64,000 bases of DNA from Ferrovibrio sp046294345 (GTDB taxonomy: Bacteria; Pseudomonadota; Alphaproteobacteria; Ferrovibrionales; Ferrovibrionaceae): contig JBKBJT010000014.1 in assembly GCA_046294345.1 (NCBI GenBank), positions 14,084 through 78,083 on the forward strand, given 5' to 3'. Below are positions 15,536 through 24,027 of the stretch, in pieces (position 1 is the stretch's first letter; the number at the start of each line of letters is the position of its first letter). Below the pieces are notes generated by a model that was given only the letters and a program-made list of their open reading frames with translations, had not been told where the DNA came from and made no database searches. The position numbers and the translations under genes are program-made.

Positions 15536-16399
15536 ATGTCCGCGACCTTGAATACCATTCTGTGGGGATTCCTGAATCCCGGCAATCTGCTGTTTGCCCT
15601 GCTGGTGTTGGCGCTGGTGCTGTCCTGGTGGCGCCGCAGCCGGCGGTTCGGGATCGGCCTGGGCGTCGTCATGCTAGGCATGGTGCTGGTGCTCGGCATG
15701 CTGCCGCTGCGCAGCATCCTTGTTGAACCGCTGGAGCGGTATTTCCCGGCCCCGGTGCTGCCTGAACGCGTGGCCGGCATCGTGGTGCTGGGCGGTGCAG
15801 AAGAGCCGGAGGTCTATGCGAGCCGCGGCTGGCCGGAGGTGAATGGCAATGCCGACCGGCTGATCGCCTTCGCCGCGCTGGCCCGTCGGTATCCGGAGGC
15901 AAGGCTGGTTTTCACTGGCGGCGCAGCGATTGCCGCCGAGGGCCGCAGCCATACCGAGGCCGATGTGGCTGCTGCGGTTTTTGCCATGATCGGGCTGGAG
16001 CCTTCGCGTGTCGAATTCGACTCCAAGGCCGGTAATACCATCGAGAATGCGCGGTTTGCCAAGGAGATTGCCCAGCCAAAGCCGGGCGAGACCTGGCTGC
16101 TGGTGACATCGGCCCGGCATATGCCGCGCGCCGTCAACTGCTTCAACGCCATCGACTGGCCGGTGCTGCCTTACCCGGTCGATTACATCAGCGCGCCGTC
16201 GCAGGGATGGGTCTTCCAGCCCCTGCGGGCGATATCCAGCCTCAACTCGCTGAGCAAGGAGTGGATCGGCCTGCTGGTCTATCGGCTGACGGGGCAGACA
16301 CGGGAATTCCTGCCGCCCAGGCCGGCAGCGACAGAGTCGCGAAATATCACAGGTCAGGTCTTGGCCCCGCGCGCGGCGCGGGGTAACACCCCAGAGTGA
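15536..16399 (+). CDS. YdcF-like (DUF218) membrane protein
   Basis: A 287-residue protein with two N-terminal membrane helices (about 13-32 and 40-60), then the DUF218 domain: GIVVLGGAEEP, GNADRLIAFAALARRYPEARLVFTGG, SHTEADVA and NTIENARFAKE, with TSARHMPRAV. This matches the ElyC/SanA/YdcF group linked to envelope integrity. The ATG at 15536 follows a GG-rich stretch and gives the usual membrane anchor; the longer upstream frame is antisense to MmgE. The transglycosylase gene follows after 26 bases, which strengthens a cell-wall role. Confidence 0.85.
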   Translation: MSATLNTILWGFLNPGNLLFALLVLALVLSWWRRSRRFGIGLGVVMLGMVLVLGMLPLRSILVEPLERYFPAPVLPERVAGIVVLGGAEEPEVYASRGWPEVNGNADRLIAFAALARRYPEARLVFTGGAAIAAEGRSHTEADVAAAVFAMIGLEPSRVEFDSKAGNTIENARFAKEIAQPKPGETWLLVTSARHMPRAVNCFNAIDWPVLPYPVDYISAPSQGWVFQPLRAISSLNSLSKEWIGLLVYRLTGQTREFLPPRPAATESRNITGQVLAPRAARGNTPE

Positions 16400-16425
16400 C
16401 AACGATGCGTGGATTCGGAGACGAA

Positions 16426-17559
16426 ATGATGCGACGGATGCGGTACGGCGCAGTGATGTTCGGACTGGTACTCGCGGCCTGCGGCATGCGGCAGTCCGGC
16501 CAGCCCGCGGATGCGGCCGTGCCGCCGGCCGCCCCGGGCGGCACCGCGCAGAACGCTGCCGCCACCGCGCCGGCGGCGCCGGGCGGACAGCCGGCGGAAC
16601 AGGTTGCCTTCAATCGCGCCGATTTCGAGGCCTTTCTGGCCGAGGTGCGCAGCGAGGCGCTGCAAAAGGGCATCAAGGCCGATGTGGTGAATACCGCGCT
16701 GGCCGGGGTCGAGCCGGTGATGCGCATCATCGAGCGCGACCGCAACCAGGCCGAATTCAAGCTGACTTTCTCGACCTATCGCGACCGCGTGATCACGCCG
16801 GCGAATGTGTCGCGCGGGCAGAAGCTGCGCGAGGAACAGCAGGCCCTGCTGCGCCAGGTGGCGCAGCGCTACGGCGTGCAGCCGCGCTTTGTGCTGGCGA
16901 TCTGGGGCATCGAGACGCGCTACGGCGCGGTGAAGGCCGATGTGCCGCTGTTCCATTCGCTGGCGACGCTGGCCTTCGACCGTCGCCGGTCGGCCTATTT
17001 CCGCAACGAGCTGTTCGCCGCGCTCACCATGCTGGATCGCGGCTACATCGATTTCAGCAGCATGAAGGGCTCGTGGGCGGGCGCGATGGGGCAACCCCAG
17101 TTCATGCCGAGCAGCTACCTGGCCTATGCCGAGGATTTCGACGGCGACGGCAAGCGCGACATCTGGAGCAACCGCGGCGACGTGTTCGCCTCGATCGCCA
17201 ATTACCTGGCCAAGGCCGGCTGGAACACGGCGCAGACCTGGGGGCGCGAGGTGAAGGTGTCGCCGGCGCTGCAGAACCGGCTGGGCGAATTCGCCCGCGA
17301 GGGCAAGTCGGGCTGCCGCGCCATCGACCAGATGACCCGGGATCTGCCGCTCGCCGAATGGGAAAGGCTGGGGTTGCGCCGCGCCGATGGCGGCGAGCTG
17401 CCCAAGGTCCAGATTTCCGGCGCCCTGGTGCAGCCGGATGGCGCCAAGGGGCCGTCTTTCCTGGTCTACGGCAATTACCGCTCCGTCCTGCGCTATAACT
17501 GCGCCCATCACTATGCTTTGACCGTCAGTCTGCTTGCCGATCAGCTGGGCGATGGCTAA
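16426..17559 (+). CDS. Lytic murein transglycosylase (MltB-type lipoprotein)
   Basis: A lipoprotein that cleaves peptidoglycan glycan strands. The start at 16426 is chosen for the GGAG six bases upstream. The signal (GAVMFGLVLAACG, lipobox LAAC) is followed by a long Ala/Pro linker, then the SLT_2 domain: RDRVITPANVSRGQKL, VLAIWGIETRYG with the catalytic Glu, SWAGAMGQPQFMPSSYL and AEDFDGDGKRDIWSN, which matches the calcium-binding-like loop of MltB. The length (about 377 residues) fits. It lies in a run of wall genes: ydcF, this gene, rlpA and dacC. Confidence 0.92.
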   Translation: MMRRMRYGAVMFGLVLAACGMRQSGQPADAAVPPAAPGGTAQNAAATAPAAPGGQPAEQVAFNRADFEAFLAEVRSEALQKGIKADVVNTALAGVEPVMRIIERDRNQAEFKLTFSTYRDRVITPANVSRGQKLREEQQALLRQVAQRYGVQPRFVLAIWGIETRYGAVKADVPLFHSLATLAFDRRRSAYFRNELFAALTMLDRGYIDFSSMKGSWAGAMGQPQFMPSSYLAYAEDFDGDGKRDIWSNRGDVFASIANYLAKAGWNTAQTWGREVKVSPALQNRLGEFAREGKSGCRAIDQMTRDLPLAEWERLGLRRADGGELPKVQISGALVQPDGAKGPSFLVYGNYRSVLRYNCAHHYALTVSLLADQLGDG

Positions 17560-17578
17560 TATGCACCACATATAGACT

Positions 17579-18700
17579 ATGCAGCATCGTCGGCACGCCA
17601 TCCCTTGCTTGATCCTGGGGGGTCGGGGGGAGTCCCGAACCGCAGGGCCATCGTGCGCCCGGTCACCCGGCGTCTGGTCGGCGCGTGCCCGGCTGGCTGT
17701 CCTGCTTCTGGCCGCCAGCTTCGGCCTGGCGGGCTGCGCCGAGACCACCCTGTTCAACCATGCGGCCAAATCGGTGATCCGGGGTGAACCCGGCCAGGCT
17801 TCCGGCCCGGGCAAGGGCGGCATCTACAAGGTCGGCAATCCCTATCAGATCAACGGTGTCTGGTATTACCCCAAGGAAGACGCAAATTACGACGAGACCG
17901 GCATCGGCTCGTGGTATGGCGAGCAGTTCCATGGCAAGGCCACCGCCAATGGCGAAGTCTTCGACATGAACGAGGTGACGGCGGCGCATCCGACGCTGCC
18001 GATGCCGTCGCTGGTGCGCGTCACCAATCTGGAGAACGGCCGCTCCATCGTCGTGCGTATGAACGACCGTGGGCCGTATGCGAATAACCGCATCATCGAT
18101 CTGTCGCGCCGTTCCGCCCAATTGCTGGGCTATGAGCGTCAGGGTACCGCGAAGGTGCGGGTGCAGTATATCGGCCCGGCGCCGCTGGGCGGCGATGCCA
18201 CACCGACCATGGTGGCTTCCCGCAGCAGCGCCGGCGGCGACGAGCGTCCTGCGGCCGCGCCGCGGGGCGGTGTTTCCACCGAGGCCCTGCCGCCGCCGCC
18301 CGGCGTGAAGGGCAAGAGCGCCGAAGTGGCCAAGCCGGCGGAAGGCCAGCCGTCGCCGATGCAGATCCTGGCCGCGCAGCGACCGGCGGAGAGCGCCGCG
18401 GCGAGCAAGCCGGTCGACGTCGCATCCACCGACCTGAAGCAGCAGAAGGTGGAGGTCGGCCCCGCCCGAGGCGGCCAGATTTACGTGCAGGTGGGGGCCT
18501 TCACCCTGCATGAAAACGCCCACAAGCTTGCCGCCCAGATGTCGCTGATCGGCCCCGCCAACGTGTCATCGACCTTCGTCAACAAGCAGGAATTCTTCCG
18601 CGTGCGACTGGGCCCCTACAATCAGGTCGCCGCCGCCGATCAGGCCCTGCAGCAAGTCATCAGTAACGGACAGACCAATGCGCGTATCGTTGTTGAATAA
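17579..18700 (+). CDS. rlpA: RlpA-family septal lipoprotein with SPOR domain
   Basis: A 373-residue lipoprotein (lipobox FGLAGC after an unusually long N-terminal region). The double-psi beta-barrel domain carries GIGSWYGEQFHGKATANGE, DMNEVTAAHPTLPMPS, VRMNDRGPY and DLSRRSAQLLG, with the conserved Asp/His of RlpA lytic transglycosylases acting on denuded glycan. A Pro/Ala-rich linker leads to a C-terminal SPOR domain (IYVQVGAFTLHENA to ARIVVE) that targets the septum. Its end overlaps the dacC start by 23 bases, indicating a common transcript. Confidence 0.95.
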   Translation: MQHRRHAIPCLILGGRGESRTAGPSCARSPGVWSARARLAVLLLAASFGLAGCAETTLFNHAAKSVIRGEPGQASGPGKGGIYKVGNPYQINGVWYYPKEDANYDETGIGSWYGEQFHGKATANGEVFDMNEVTAAHPTLPMPSLVRVTNLENGRSIVVRMNDRGPYANNRIIDLSRRSAQLLGYERQGTAKVRVQYIGPAPLGGDATPTMVASRSSAGGDERPAAAPRGGVSTEALPPPPGVKGKSAEVAKPAEGQPSPMQILAAQRPAESAAASKPVDVASTDLKQQKVEVGPARGGQIYVQVGAFTLHENAHKLAAQMSLIGPANVSSTFVNKQEFFRVRLGPYNQVAAADQALQQVISNGQTNARIVVE

Positions 18701-19862
18701 GTTTGCCGCTGTTTTCCTCGCCGGACTGATGCTGGCGGGTCTCGCCCGTCCGGCCGCTGCCCAGCTGGGGCAGGTCGAAACGGTGGCGCGGCAGATGATC
18801 CTGATCGATGCCGATACCGATACGGTGATTTTCGAGAAGAATTCCGACGAGCTGATGCCGCCCTCGTCGATGTCGAAGCTGATGACGGCCTTCATGGTGT
18901 TCGAGCAGCTGTCTGCCGGCAAACTGCGTATGGACGACATGCTGCCGGTCAGCGAGAAGGCTTGGCGCATCCAGGGCTCCAAGATGTTCGTGCCGCTGGG
19001 CGGGCGCGTGAAGGTGGAAGACCTGCTGCGCGGCGTGATCGTGCAGTCGGGCAACGATGCCTGCGTTGTGCTGGCCGAGGGCATCGCCGGCACCGAGGAG
19101 CGCTTCGCCGAGATGATGACCGACCGCGCCCGCGAGCTCGGCCTGAAGAACAGCACCTTCCGCAACGCTTCGGGTTGGCCCGATCCGCAGCACCTGACCA
19201 CGGCGCGCGACCTGGCCGTCCTGGCCAAGCAGATCATCCGGCATCACCCGCAATTCTATCATTTCTACGCCGAGAAGGAGTTCACCTACGGCGTCGATCA
19301 GGTCTCCAAGAAGCCGATCACGCAGGGCAACCGCAATCCGCTGCTGTACAAGGATATCGGCGCCGACGGCCTGAAGACCGGCCATACCGAGGCGGCCGGC
19401 TATGGCCTGACCGCGTCGGCCAAGCGCGGCGACCGCCGCCTGATCCTGGTGGTGAACGGCCTGAAGAGCATGAACGAGCGCTCGCGCGAGTCCGAGCGCC
19501 TGCTCGAACTGGGCTTCAGTCAGTTCGACAATTACAAGCTGTTCAGCGCCGGTGCTGTGGTGGACGAGGCCGATGTCTGGCTCGGCGATGCCCCGCGTAT
19601 TCCGCTGGTCATCGACCGCAACCTGACCCTGACCCTGCCGCGGCAGAGCAAAAATAATGTCAAGGTGACGGTATCCTACGACAATCCGATCCCGGCGCCC
19701 ATCGTCAAGGGCACGCCGGTGGCCACGCTCACGGTCGCCAACAAGGATGGTGCACTGGCCGAATTGCCGCTGGTGGCCGGCGCGGATGTGCAGCAGCTCG
19801 GCTTCACCGGCCGCATCGGCGCGGCGATCAGCTATCTGCTGTGGGGCGCGAAGAAACAGTGA
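18678..19862 (+). CDS. dacC: D-alanyl-D-alanine carboxypeptidase (S11 family, PBP5/6-like)
   Basis: A 394-residue periplasmic penicillin-binding protein that trims the terminal D-Ala of peptidoglycan stem peptides. A signal peptide (FLAGLMLAGLARPAAAQ) precedes the catalytic domain with SMSK (Ser64, Lys67), SGN (124-126) and KTG (233-235). A C-terminal PBP5_C domain (from about residue 285) ends in an amphipathic stretch (GRIGAAISYLLWGAKKQ) that usually anchors the protein to the inner membrane. It overlaps rlpA upstream and tmk downstream (GTGA). Confidence 0.97.
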   Translation: MRVSLLNKFAAVFLAGLMLAGLARPAAAQLGQVETVARQMILIDADTDTVIFEKNSDELMPPSSMSKLMTAFMVFEQLSAGKLRMDDMLPVSEKAWRIQGSKMFVPLGGRVKVEDLLRGVIVQSGNDACVVLAEGIAGTEERFAEMMTDRARELGLKNSTFRNASGWPDPQHLTTARDLAVLAKQIIRHHPQFYHFYAEKEFTYGVDQVSKKPITQGNRNPLLYKDIGADGLKTGHTEAAGYGLTASAKRGDRRLILVVNGLKSMNERSRESERLLELGFSQFDNYKLFSAGAVVDEADVWLGDAPRIPLVIDRNLTLTLPRQSKNNVKVTVSYDNPIPAPIVKGTPVATLTVANKDGALAELPLVAGADVQQLGFTGRIGAAISYLLWGAKKQ

Positions 19863-20515
19863 GCGCCACCTTTCCCGGGCGGTTCATCACCCTGGAAGGC
19901 GGCGAGGGCGCCGGCAAATCCACCCAGATCAGGCTGCTGGCTGACCGGCTGGCCGAGCGCGGCATCGAAACCCTGCTGACCCGCGAGCCCGGCGGCACGG
20001 CCGGCGCCGAGGCGATCCGCAGCCTGCTGGTGACCGGCGACCCCGAACGCTGGGACGCGATGACCGAAACCCTGCTGCATTACGCCGCCCGTCGCGCCCA
20101 TGTCGAAAAGACCGTGAAGCCGGCGCTGCGACGGGGCGTCTGGGTGATTTCCGACCGCTTCGCCGATTCCACCATGGCCTACCAGGGTTATGCCGGCGCG
20201 GTGGGTCGTGAGGCGGTGGCGGCGCTGCACAGGCTTGTGCTGGGCGATTTCGTCCCGGACCTTACGCTGGTACTCGACCTGCCTGTCGAAACGGGGCTGG
20301 CACGGGCAAGACAGCGCATGCAGGGCCATGCTGCCGCCGAGGATCGCTACGAGCGCATGGGCCGCGACTTCCATGAAAAGCTGCGTGATGCGTTTCGCGA
20401 CATCGCCGCGCGCGAACCGCAGCGCTGCCGCCTGATCGATGCCGACCGCGACGTGGACAGCGTCGCCGTGGCGCTCTGGCAGGCCGTGGTGGCGCAGTTT
20501 AGTCTGAAGCCATGA
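19859..20515 (+). CDS. tmk: Thymidylate kinase
   Basis: dTMP kinase, essential for dTTP synthesis. From the GTG at 19859, which overlaps the dacC stop by four bases, it encodes 218 residues, the family length. Seen: P-loop EGGEGAGKST, TREPGGTAGAEAIR (the DR(E)P dTMP-binding motif), SDRFADSTMAYQGYAG, and the LID region ARQRMQGHAAAEDRYERM. An alternative GTG at 19841 would add six residues. The gene is in the alphaproteobacterial rlpA-dacC-tmk-holB order. Confidence 0.97.
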   Translation: MSATFPGRFITLEGGEGAGKSTQIRLLADRLAERGIETLLTREPGGTAGAEAIRSLLVTGDPERWDAMTETLLHYAARRAHVEKTVKPALRRGVWVISDRFADSTMAYQGYAGAVGREAVAALHRLVLGDFVPDLTLVLDLPVETGLARARQRMQGHAAAEDRYERMGRDFHEKLRDAFRDIAAREPQRCRLIDADRDVDSVAVALWQAVVAQFSLKP

Positions 20516-21642
20516 GTGGTCACGATCCGCAACAGGCCGCGACCTGGGGGCCGCGCCATGCTTCCGTGCTGTTCGGCCATACCGCGGCCGAGAAGACGCT
20601 GCTGGAGGCCTGGGCCTCGGGCCGGCTGCCCCATGCCTGGCTGATCACCGGACCGCGCGGCGTCGGCAAATCGACGCTGGCCTTCCGCTTCGCGCGTTTC
20701 CTGCTGGCCCATGGCCCGGCTTCCGCCATCGACAGCGGCCCCAGCCTGTTCGGCGATGCCCCGGTTCTGCCGGATACGCTGGCCATCCCGGAGGAGCATC
20801 CGGTGTTCCATCGCATCGCCAGCGCGGGCCATGCCGACCTGATCACGGTGGAGCGCAGCTGGGACGACAAGGCCGAGCGCTGGCGCGGCGATATCGTGGT
20901 GCAGGATGTGCGCGCGGTGAACGAACGCTTCGGCATGACGGCGGCCGAGGGCGGCTATCGCGTCTGCATCGTCGATGCGGCCGACGACATGAACGTGAAT
21001 GCGGCGAATGCGCTGCTGAAGATCCTGGAAGAACCGCCGCCGAACGCCATCCTGCTGCTGATCAGCCATGCGCCGGGCGGCCTGCTGCCGACCATCCGCT
21101 CGCGCTGCCGCCGGCTGGCGCTGAAACCGCTGGACGATGCGGCTTTGCTGCCGGCGCTGGATCGCCTGCTGCCCGATCTGGATGTGGCCGAACGGCGCGG
21201 CCTGGCCGTGCTGGCCGAAGGCTCGCCGGGCCGGGCCGTCATGCTGGCGGCGCAGGGCGGGCTGAAACTGCTGCATGGCCTGCTCGACATGGTCGGGCAG
21301 TTGCCAAAGCCGGATATCGCCAAGCTGCATGCCTTCGGCGATGCGATCAACCGCGACAAGAGCGGCGCGGGTTTCCATCTGATGACGGAACTGTTCCGCT
21401 GGTGGCTGGCGCGGCTGGCCCGCGCCGCCGCCGCCGACCGGATCGGCGGCACCGGCTGGGCGGAAATCTTTCCCGGCGAGACGGCCCTGGCCTGCCGACT
21501 CGCCGCCTGGCAGGGCCCGGAGCGCTGGGCCGAGGACTGGGAGCAGTTCGGTCGCTTGCTCGATCGCGGGGAATCGGTCAATCTCGACCGCAAGCAGATG
21601 CTGCTCAATCTGTTTGCGGCATTGGGGCGGGCCGCCCGTTAG
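20512..21642 (+). CDS. holB: DNA polymerase III subunit delta'
   Basis: A 376-residue clamp-loader subunit. Seen: LFGHTAAEKTLLEAWASGRLPHAWL, GPRGVGKSTLAFRFARFL (P-loop), VDAADDMNVNAANALLKILEEPP and SHAPGGLLPTIRSRCRRL, the sensor 1 and SRC motif of the delta'/DnaX group. The zinc module found in some DnaX proteins is not seen. It overlaps tmk by four bases (ATGA). In related genomes metG follows holB; here a Crp/Fnr gene follows instead. Confidence 0.95.
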   Translation: MSGHDPQQAATWGPRHASVLFGHTAAEKTLLEAWASGRLPHAWLITGPRGVGKSTLAFRFARFLLAHGPASAIDSGPSLFGDAPVLPDTLAIPEEHPVFHRIASAGHADLITVERSWDDKAERWRGDIVVQDVRAVNERFGMTAAEGGYRVCIVDAADDMNVNAANALLKILEEPPPNAILLLISHAPGGLLPTIRSRCRRLALKPLDDAALLPALDRLLPDLDVAERRGLAVLAEGSPGRAVMLAAQGGLKLLHGLLDMVGQLPKPDIAKLHAFGDAINRDKSGAGFHLMTELFRWWLARLARAAAADRIGGTGWAEIFPGETALACRLAAWQGPERWAEDWEQFGRLLDRGESVNLDRKQMLLNLFAALGRAAR

Positions 21643-21691
21643 GCTGGCTGCCCTGGCCGTTTGCCGCCGATTTTGCGGCATGGGGGATCCA

Positions 21692-22447
21692 ATGGCCGAA
21701 GAGACCGTCAAGACCACCGGCAAGGGCCGGGGCGCCGCGTTATCGGCCCCCGACAGCCTGGAGAAAATAGATCTGCTCAGCGACCTGAGCCCGGCAGCGC
21801 GCGCCGAAGTCGAACGCGCCTGCCAGTGGCGCCGCTTTGCCTCCCATGAACAGATCCTCGACCGCAACAGCGACAGTCGCGATGTGTATTTCGTGGTGGA
21901 GGGCACAGTGGAGGTGGTGAATTTCTCGGGCAACGGGCGCGAGATTTCCTACGCCCTGGTTTCCTCGGGCAGTTATTTCGGCGAGATCGCCGCCATAGAT
22001 GGCGAACGTCGTTCTGCCAGCGTGGTGGCGCAGACCGCCTGCCGGCTGGCCGCCATGCCGCCCAAGGCCTTCGAGGCACTGCTGGCGCGCGAACCGGCGG
22101 TGGCGCTGAAGGTGATGCGGCGGCTGACTGCCATCATCCGGGCCAACAACGAACGCATCATGGACCTGGCGACGCTGGGTGCGATCCAGCGCGTGTATCG
22201 CGAGTTGCTGAAGCTGGCGCGGCGCGACCCGCTGAACAACAGCGGCTGGCTGATCTATCCCATGCCCAAGCAGCACGAGATCGCCCGCCGCGCCGCCACC
22301 ACGCGGGAAACCGTGGCGCGCGTGCTGGCCAATCTGCTGCATGGCGGCCAGATGACCCGCAAGGACAAGACCTATTACCTGACCGACCGCGAAGCGCTGG
22401 AGCAGGCGATCGTGCGGCTGGATGTGCGCCAGCACGGCGTGGTCTGA
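21692..22447 (+). CDS. Crp/Fnr-family transcriptional regulator
   Basis: A 251-residue regulator. The ATG at 21692 is chosen for the GGGGGA five bases upstream. An N-terminal cyclic-nucleotide-type beta barrel (about 25-140) has DRNSDSRDVYFVVEGTVEVV and GSYFGEIAAIDGERRSASVVA. A dimerisation helix and the Crp winged helix follow (PKQHEIARRAATTRETVARVLANLL). No Cys cluster for an Fnr iron-sulfur centre is present, so it is more Crp-like. Whether the GEIA segment binds cAMP is uncertain. It is convergent with the hydrolase gene. Confidence 0.9.
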   Translation: MAEETVKTTGKGRGAALSAPDSLEKIDLLSDLSPAARAEVERACQWRRFASHEQILDRNSDSRDVYFVVEGTVEVVNFSGNGREISYALVSSGSYFGEIAAIDGERRSASVVAQTACRLAAMPPKAFEALLAREPAVALKVMRRLTAIIRANNERIMDLATLGAIQRVYRELLKLARRDPLNNSGWLIYPMPKQHEIARRAATTRETVARVLANLLHGGQMTRKDKTYYLTDREALEQAIVRLDVRQHGVV

Positions 22448-22459
22448 GTCTCGCCAGCT

Positions 22460-23251
22460 TCAGAGCCTGTCCAGGAAATCGCGCAGGGCGGCATTAAACA
22501 CGACCGGCATTTCCAGATGCGGCGAATGGCCGGCTCCATCGAGGCATAGCCGCCGCGCGCCGGCGATGTTGGCCGCCAGCCACTGACTCACCGCCGGTTC
22601 GTAAAGCTGGCTCTCGCTGCCATGCAGGATCAGCACCGGCAGTTCCAGTTGCGGCAGCAGCCAGCGGTAATCCTGCTGCGCCATCGAGCCCCACAATGCC
22701 GCCATGGCCATGCCATCGTTGCGGACCATCTCCTCGCCGATCCATCGCACCAGCGCCGGGTCGATCCGGCTGTCGCGCGCGAACAGATGCGGCAGGGCAT
22801 TATGGGCGTAGGATTCCCAGTCGGTACGCATCATCTGCATGGCGGCTTCGCTCTGGGCCTGGTCGAAACCGTTGCGGATGCCGAACTGCCATTCGCGGTC
22901 GTTGATGATGCGCGGCGTCATGTCCTCGACCACCAGGCCGGCCAGCAGGGCGCTGCCATAGCGGCCGATGTAGTCGAAGGCCACCATGGCGCCCATCGAC
23001 CAGCCGACCAGCACGGCCCCATGCAGGTCATGTGTGTTGAACATGGTATGAAGCTGGTCGGCCAGATATGGAATCGTCATGTCCGCCGGGATGGCCGGGC
23101 TGTGGCGATGACCGGGCAGGTCGGGCAGCAGGATGCGGTGCTGTTCGCCGAAGGCGGCGACTTGCGGGGCGAAATAGCCACCATGGGCGGCCCAGCCATG
23201 CAGGAAAACCAGCGGTCGACCGTTCTGCAGGCTGCTTTCGGCAACATACAT
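22460..23251 (-). CDS. Alpha/beta hydrolase
   Basis: A 263-residue alpha/beta-fold hydrolase: PLVFLHGWAAHGG (oxyanion loop), LLPDLPGHRHSPA, VLVGWSMGAMVAFDY with nucleophile Ser in GWSMG, and a C-terminal LDGAGHSPHLE His. The ATG at 23251 is preferred for the AAGGA site; a second ATG at 23275 overlaps the upstream stop. The family includes BioH-like carboxylesterases and ring-cleavage hydrolases. It is the last gene of the TetR-led operon, so it probably acts on a thioester or ester of the same pathway. Confidence 0.85.
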   Translation of the reverse strand: MYVAESSLQNGRPLVFLHGWAAHGGYFAPQVAAFGEQHRILLPDLPGHRHSPAIPADMTIPYLADQLHTMFNTHDLHGAVLVGWSMGAMVAFDYIGRYGSALLAGLVVEDMTPRIINDREWQFGIRNGFDQAQSEAAMQMMRTDWESYAHNALPHLFARDSRIDPALVRWIGEEMVRNDGMAMAALWGSMAQQDYRWLLPQLELPVLILHGSESQLYEPAVSQWLAANIAGARRLCLDGAGHSPHLEMPVVFNAALRDFLDRL

Positions 23252-23261
23252 CGTGCGATCC

Positions 23262-23654
23262 TTAAGCGCCGACATCCTGGGCCAGCACAAGCGCGCGGCC
23301 ACGGCAGATCACGGTGCCGGCCGCATCGGTGCAGGTGGTGGCCAGATCGACCAGGTGCTTGTCCGGCCGCAGGCGGGTGATCTCGACCTTTGCCGTCAGC
23401 GGCTGGCCGACCGGGGCGGGGCGCTCGAACTGCATCTCCTGCTTCAGGTAATTGGTGCCGAAGCCCGGCAGCTCGACGCCGAGCAGGTAGGAGAACAACG
23501 CGCCGATCAGCGGTTCGGGCACGGCTTCCAGCGCGGCACCATCGCGGCCAGCCAGGCCCTGGAACTGCCGCAGGTCGTCGGCCGAGAAGCTGCGGGTGAC
23601 GCTGGCATGGTCGCCGACGCGCATGCCCTTGAGGGTGATGGGAGCCTCGGTCAT
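23262..23654 (-). CDS. MaoC/hotdog-fold protein (dehydratase-like)
   Basis: A 130-residue protein with a MaoC-type hotdog layout: GDHASVTRSFSADDLRQFQGLAGRDGAA, PLIGALFSYLLGVELPGFGTNYLKQEM and FERPAPVGQPLTAKVEI. The canonical D-x4-H of hydratases is absent at the expected place (DGAALEAVPEPLIG), so it may be a non-catalytic partner or a thioesterase. It overlaps the next MaoC gene by four bases; the two could form a heterodimer. Confidence 0.75.
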   Translation of the reverse strand: MTEAPITLKGMRVGDHASVTRSFSADDLRQFQGLAGRDGAALEAVPEPLIGALFSYLLGVELPGFGTNYLKQEMQFERPAPVGQPLTAKVEITRLRPDKHLVDLATTCTDAAGTVICRGRALVLAQDVGA

Positions 23655-24022
23655 GGCAGGGTGATCTCCGTCTGACCATCCAGCACCACGGCGCCATCGG
23701 CAATGCGGGTGACTTTCGCGGCATAGCTGCGCCGGCCATCGCCGGCTGCGGTTTCATCCAGCACGAAACGCAGCGCCTCGCCGGCATAGGCGGGGTTGGG
23801 AAACATCATGCTGTGGCTGACCTGGCGTGCGCCGGGATGCTGTTTCTGCAGCAGGCCCCACAGCACGGTGTAGAGCAGCATGCCGTGGCTGACCGTGCGG
23901 CCAAAGCGCGTGCGGGCGGAGAAATCCGGATCGACATGGATCGGATTGTTGTCGCCGCTCACCTTGGCAAACAGGTCGAATTCAGCCTGGGTCAGGGCGC
24001 GGTCATGACTGATCGAGGACAT
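23651..24022 (-). CDS. MaoC-family enoyl-CoA hydratase-like protein
   Basis: A 123-residue hotdog protein: FDLFAKVSGDNNPIHVDPDFSARTRFGRTVSHGMLLYTVL contains the full (R)-hydratase motif, with Asp and His in SGDNNPIH and SHGM. It should hydrate a 2-enoyl-CoA. Its start is fixed by the ATG at 24022, five bases after the ligase stop. It is paired with the degenerate hotdog protein downstream. Confidence 0.82.
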   Translation of the reverse strand: MSSISHDRALTQAEFDLFAKVSGDNNPIHVDPDFSARTRFGRTVSHGMLLYTVLWGLLQKQHPGARQVSHSMMFPNPAYAGEALRFVLDETAAGDGRRSYAAKVTRIADGAVVLDGQTEITLP

Positions 24023-24027
24023 GGCGC

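Noticed and set aside
16354..17823. 489-residue minus-strand frame opposite the transglycosylase and the start of rlpA
   Set aside because: High-GC DNA gives long antisense frames; the plus strand carries clear SLT_2 and RlpA motifs.
20347..21933. 528-residue minus-strand frame opposite tmk and holB
   Set aside because: The composition is Arg/Gln/Ala-rich without motifs, and tmk and holB are unambiguous on the plus strand.
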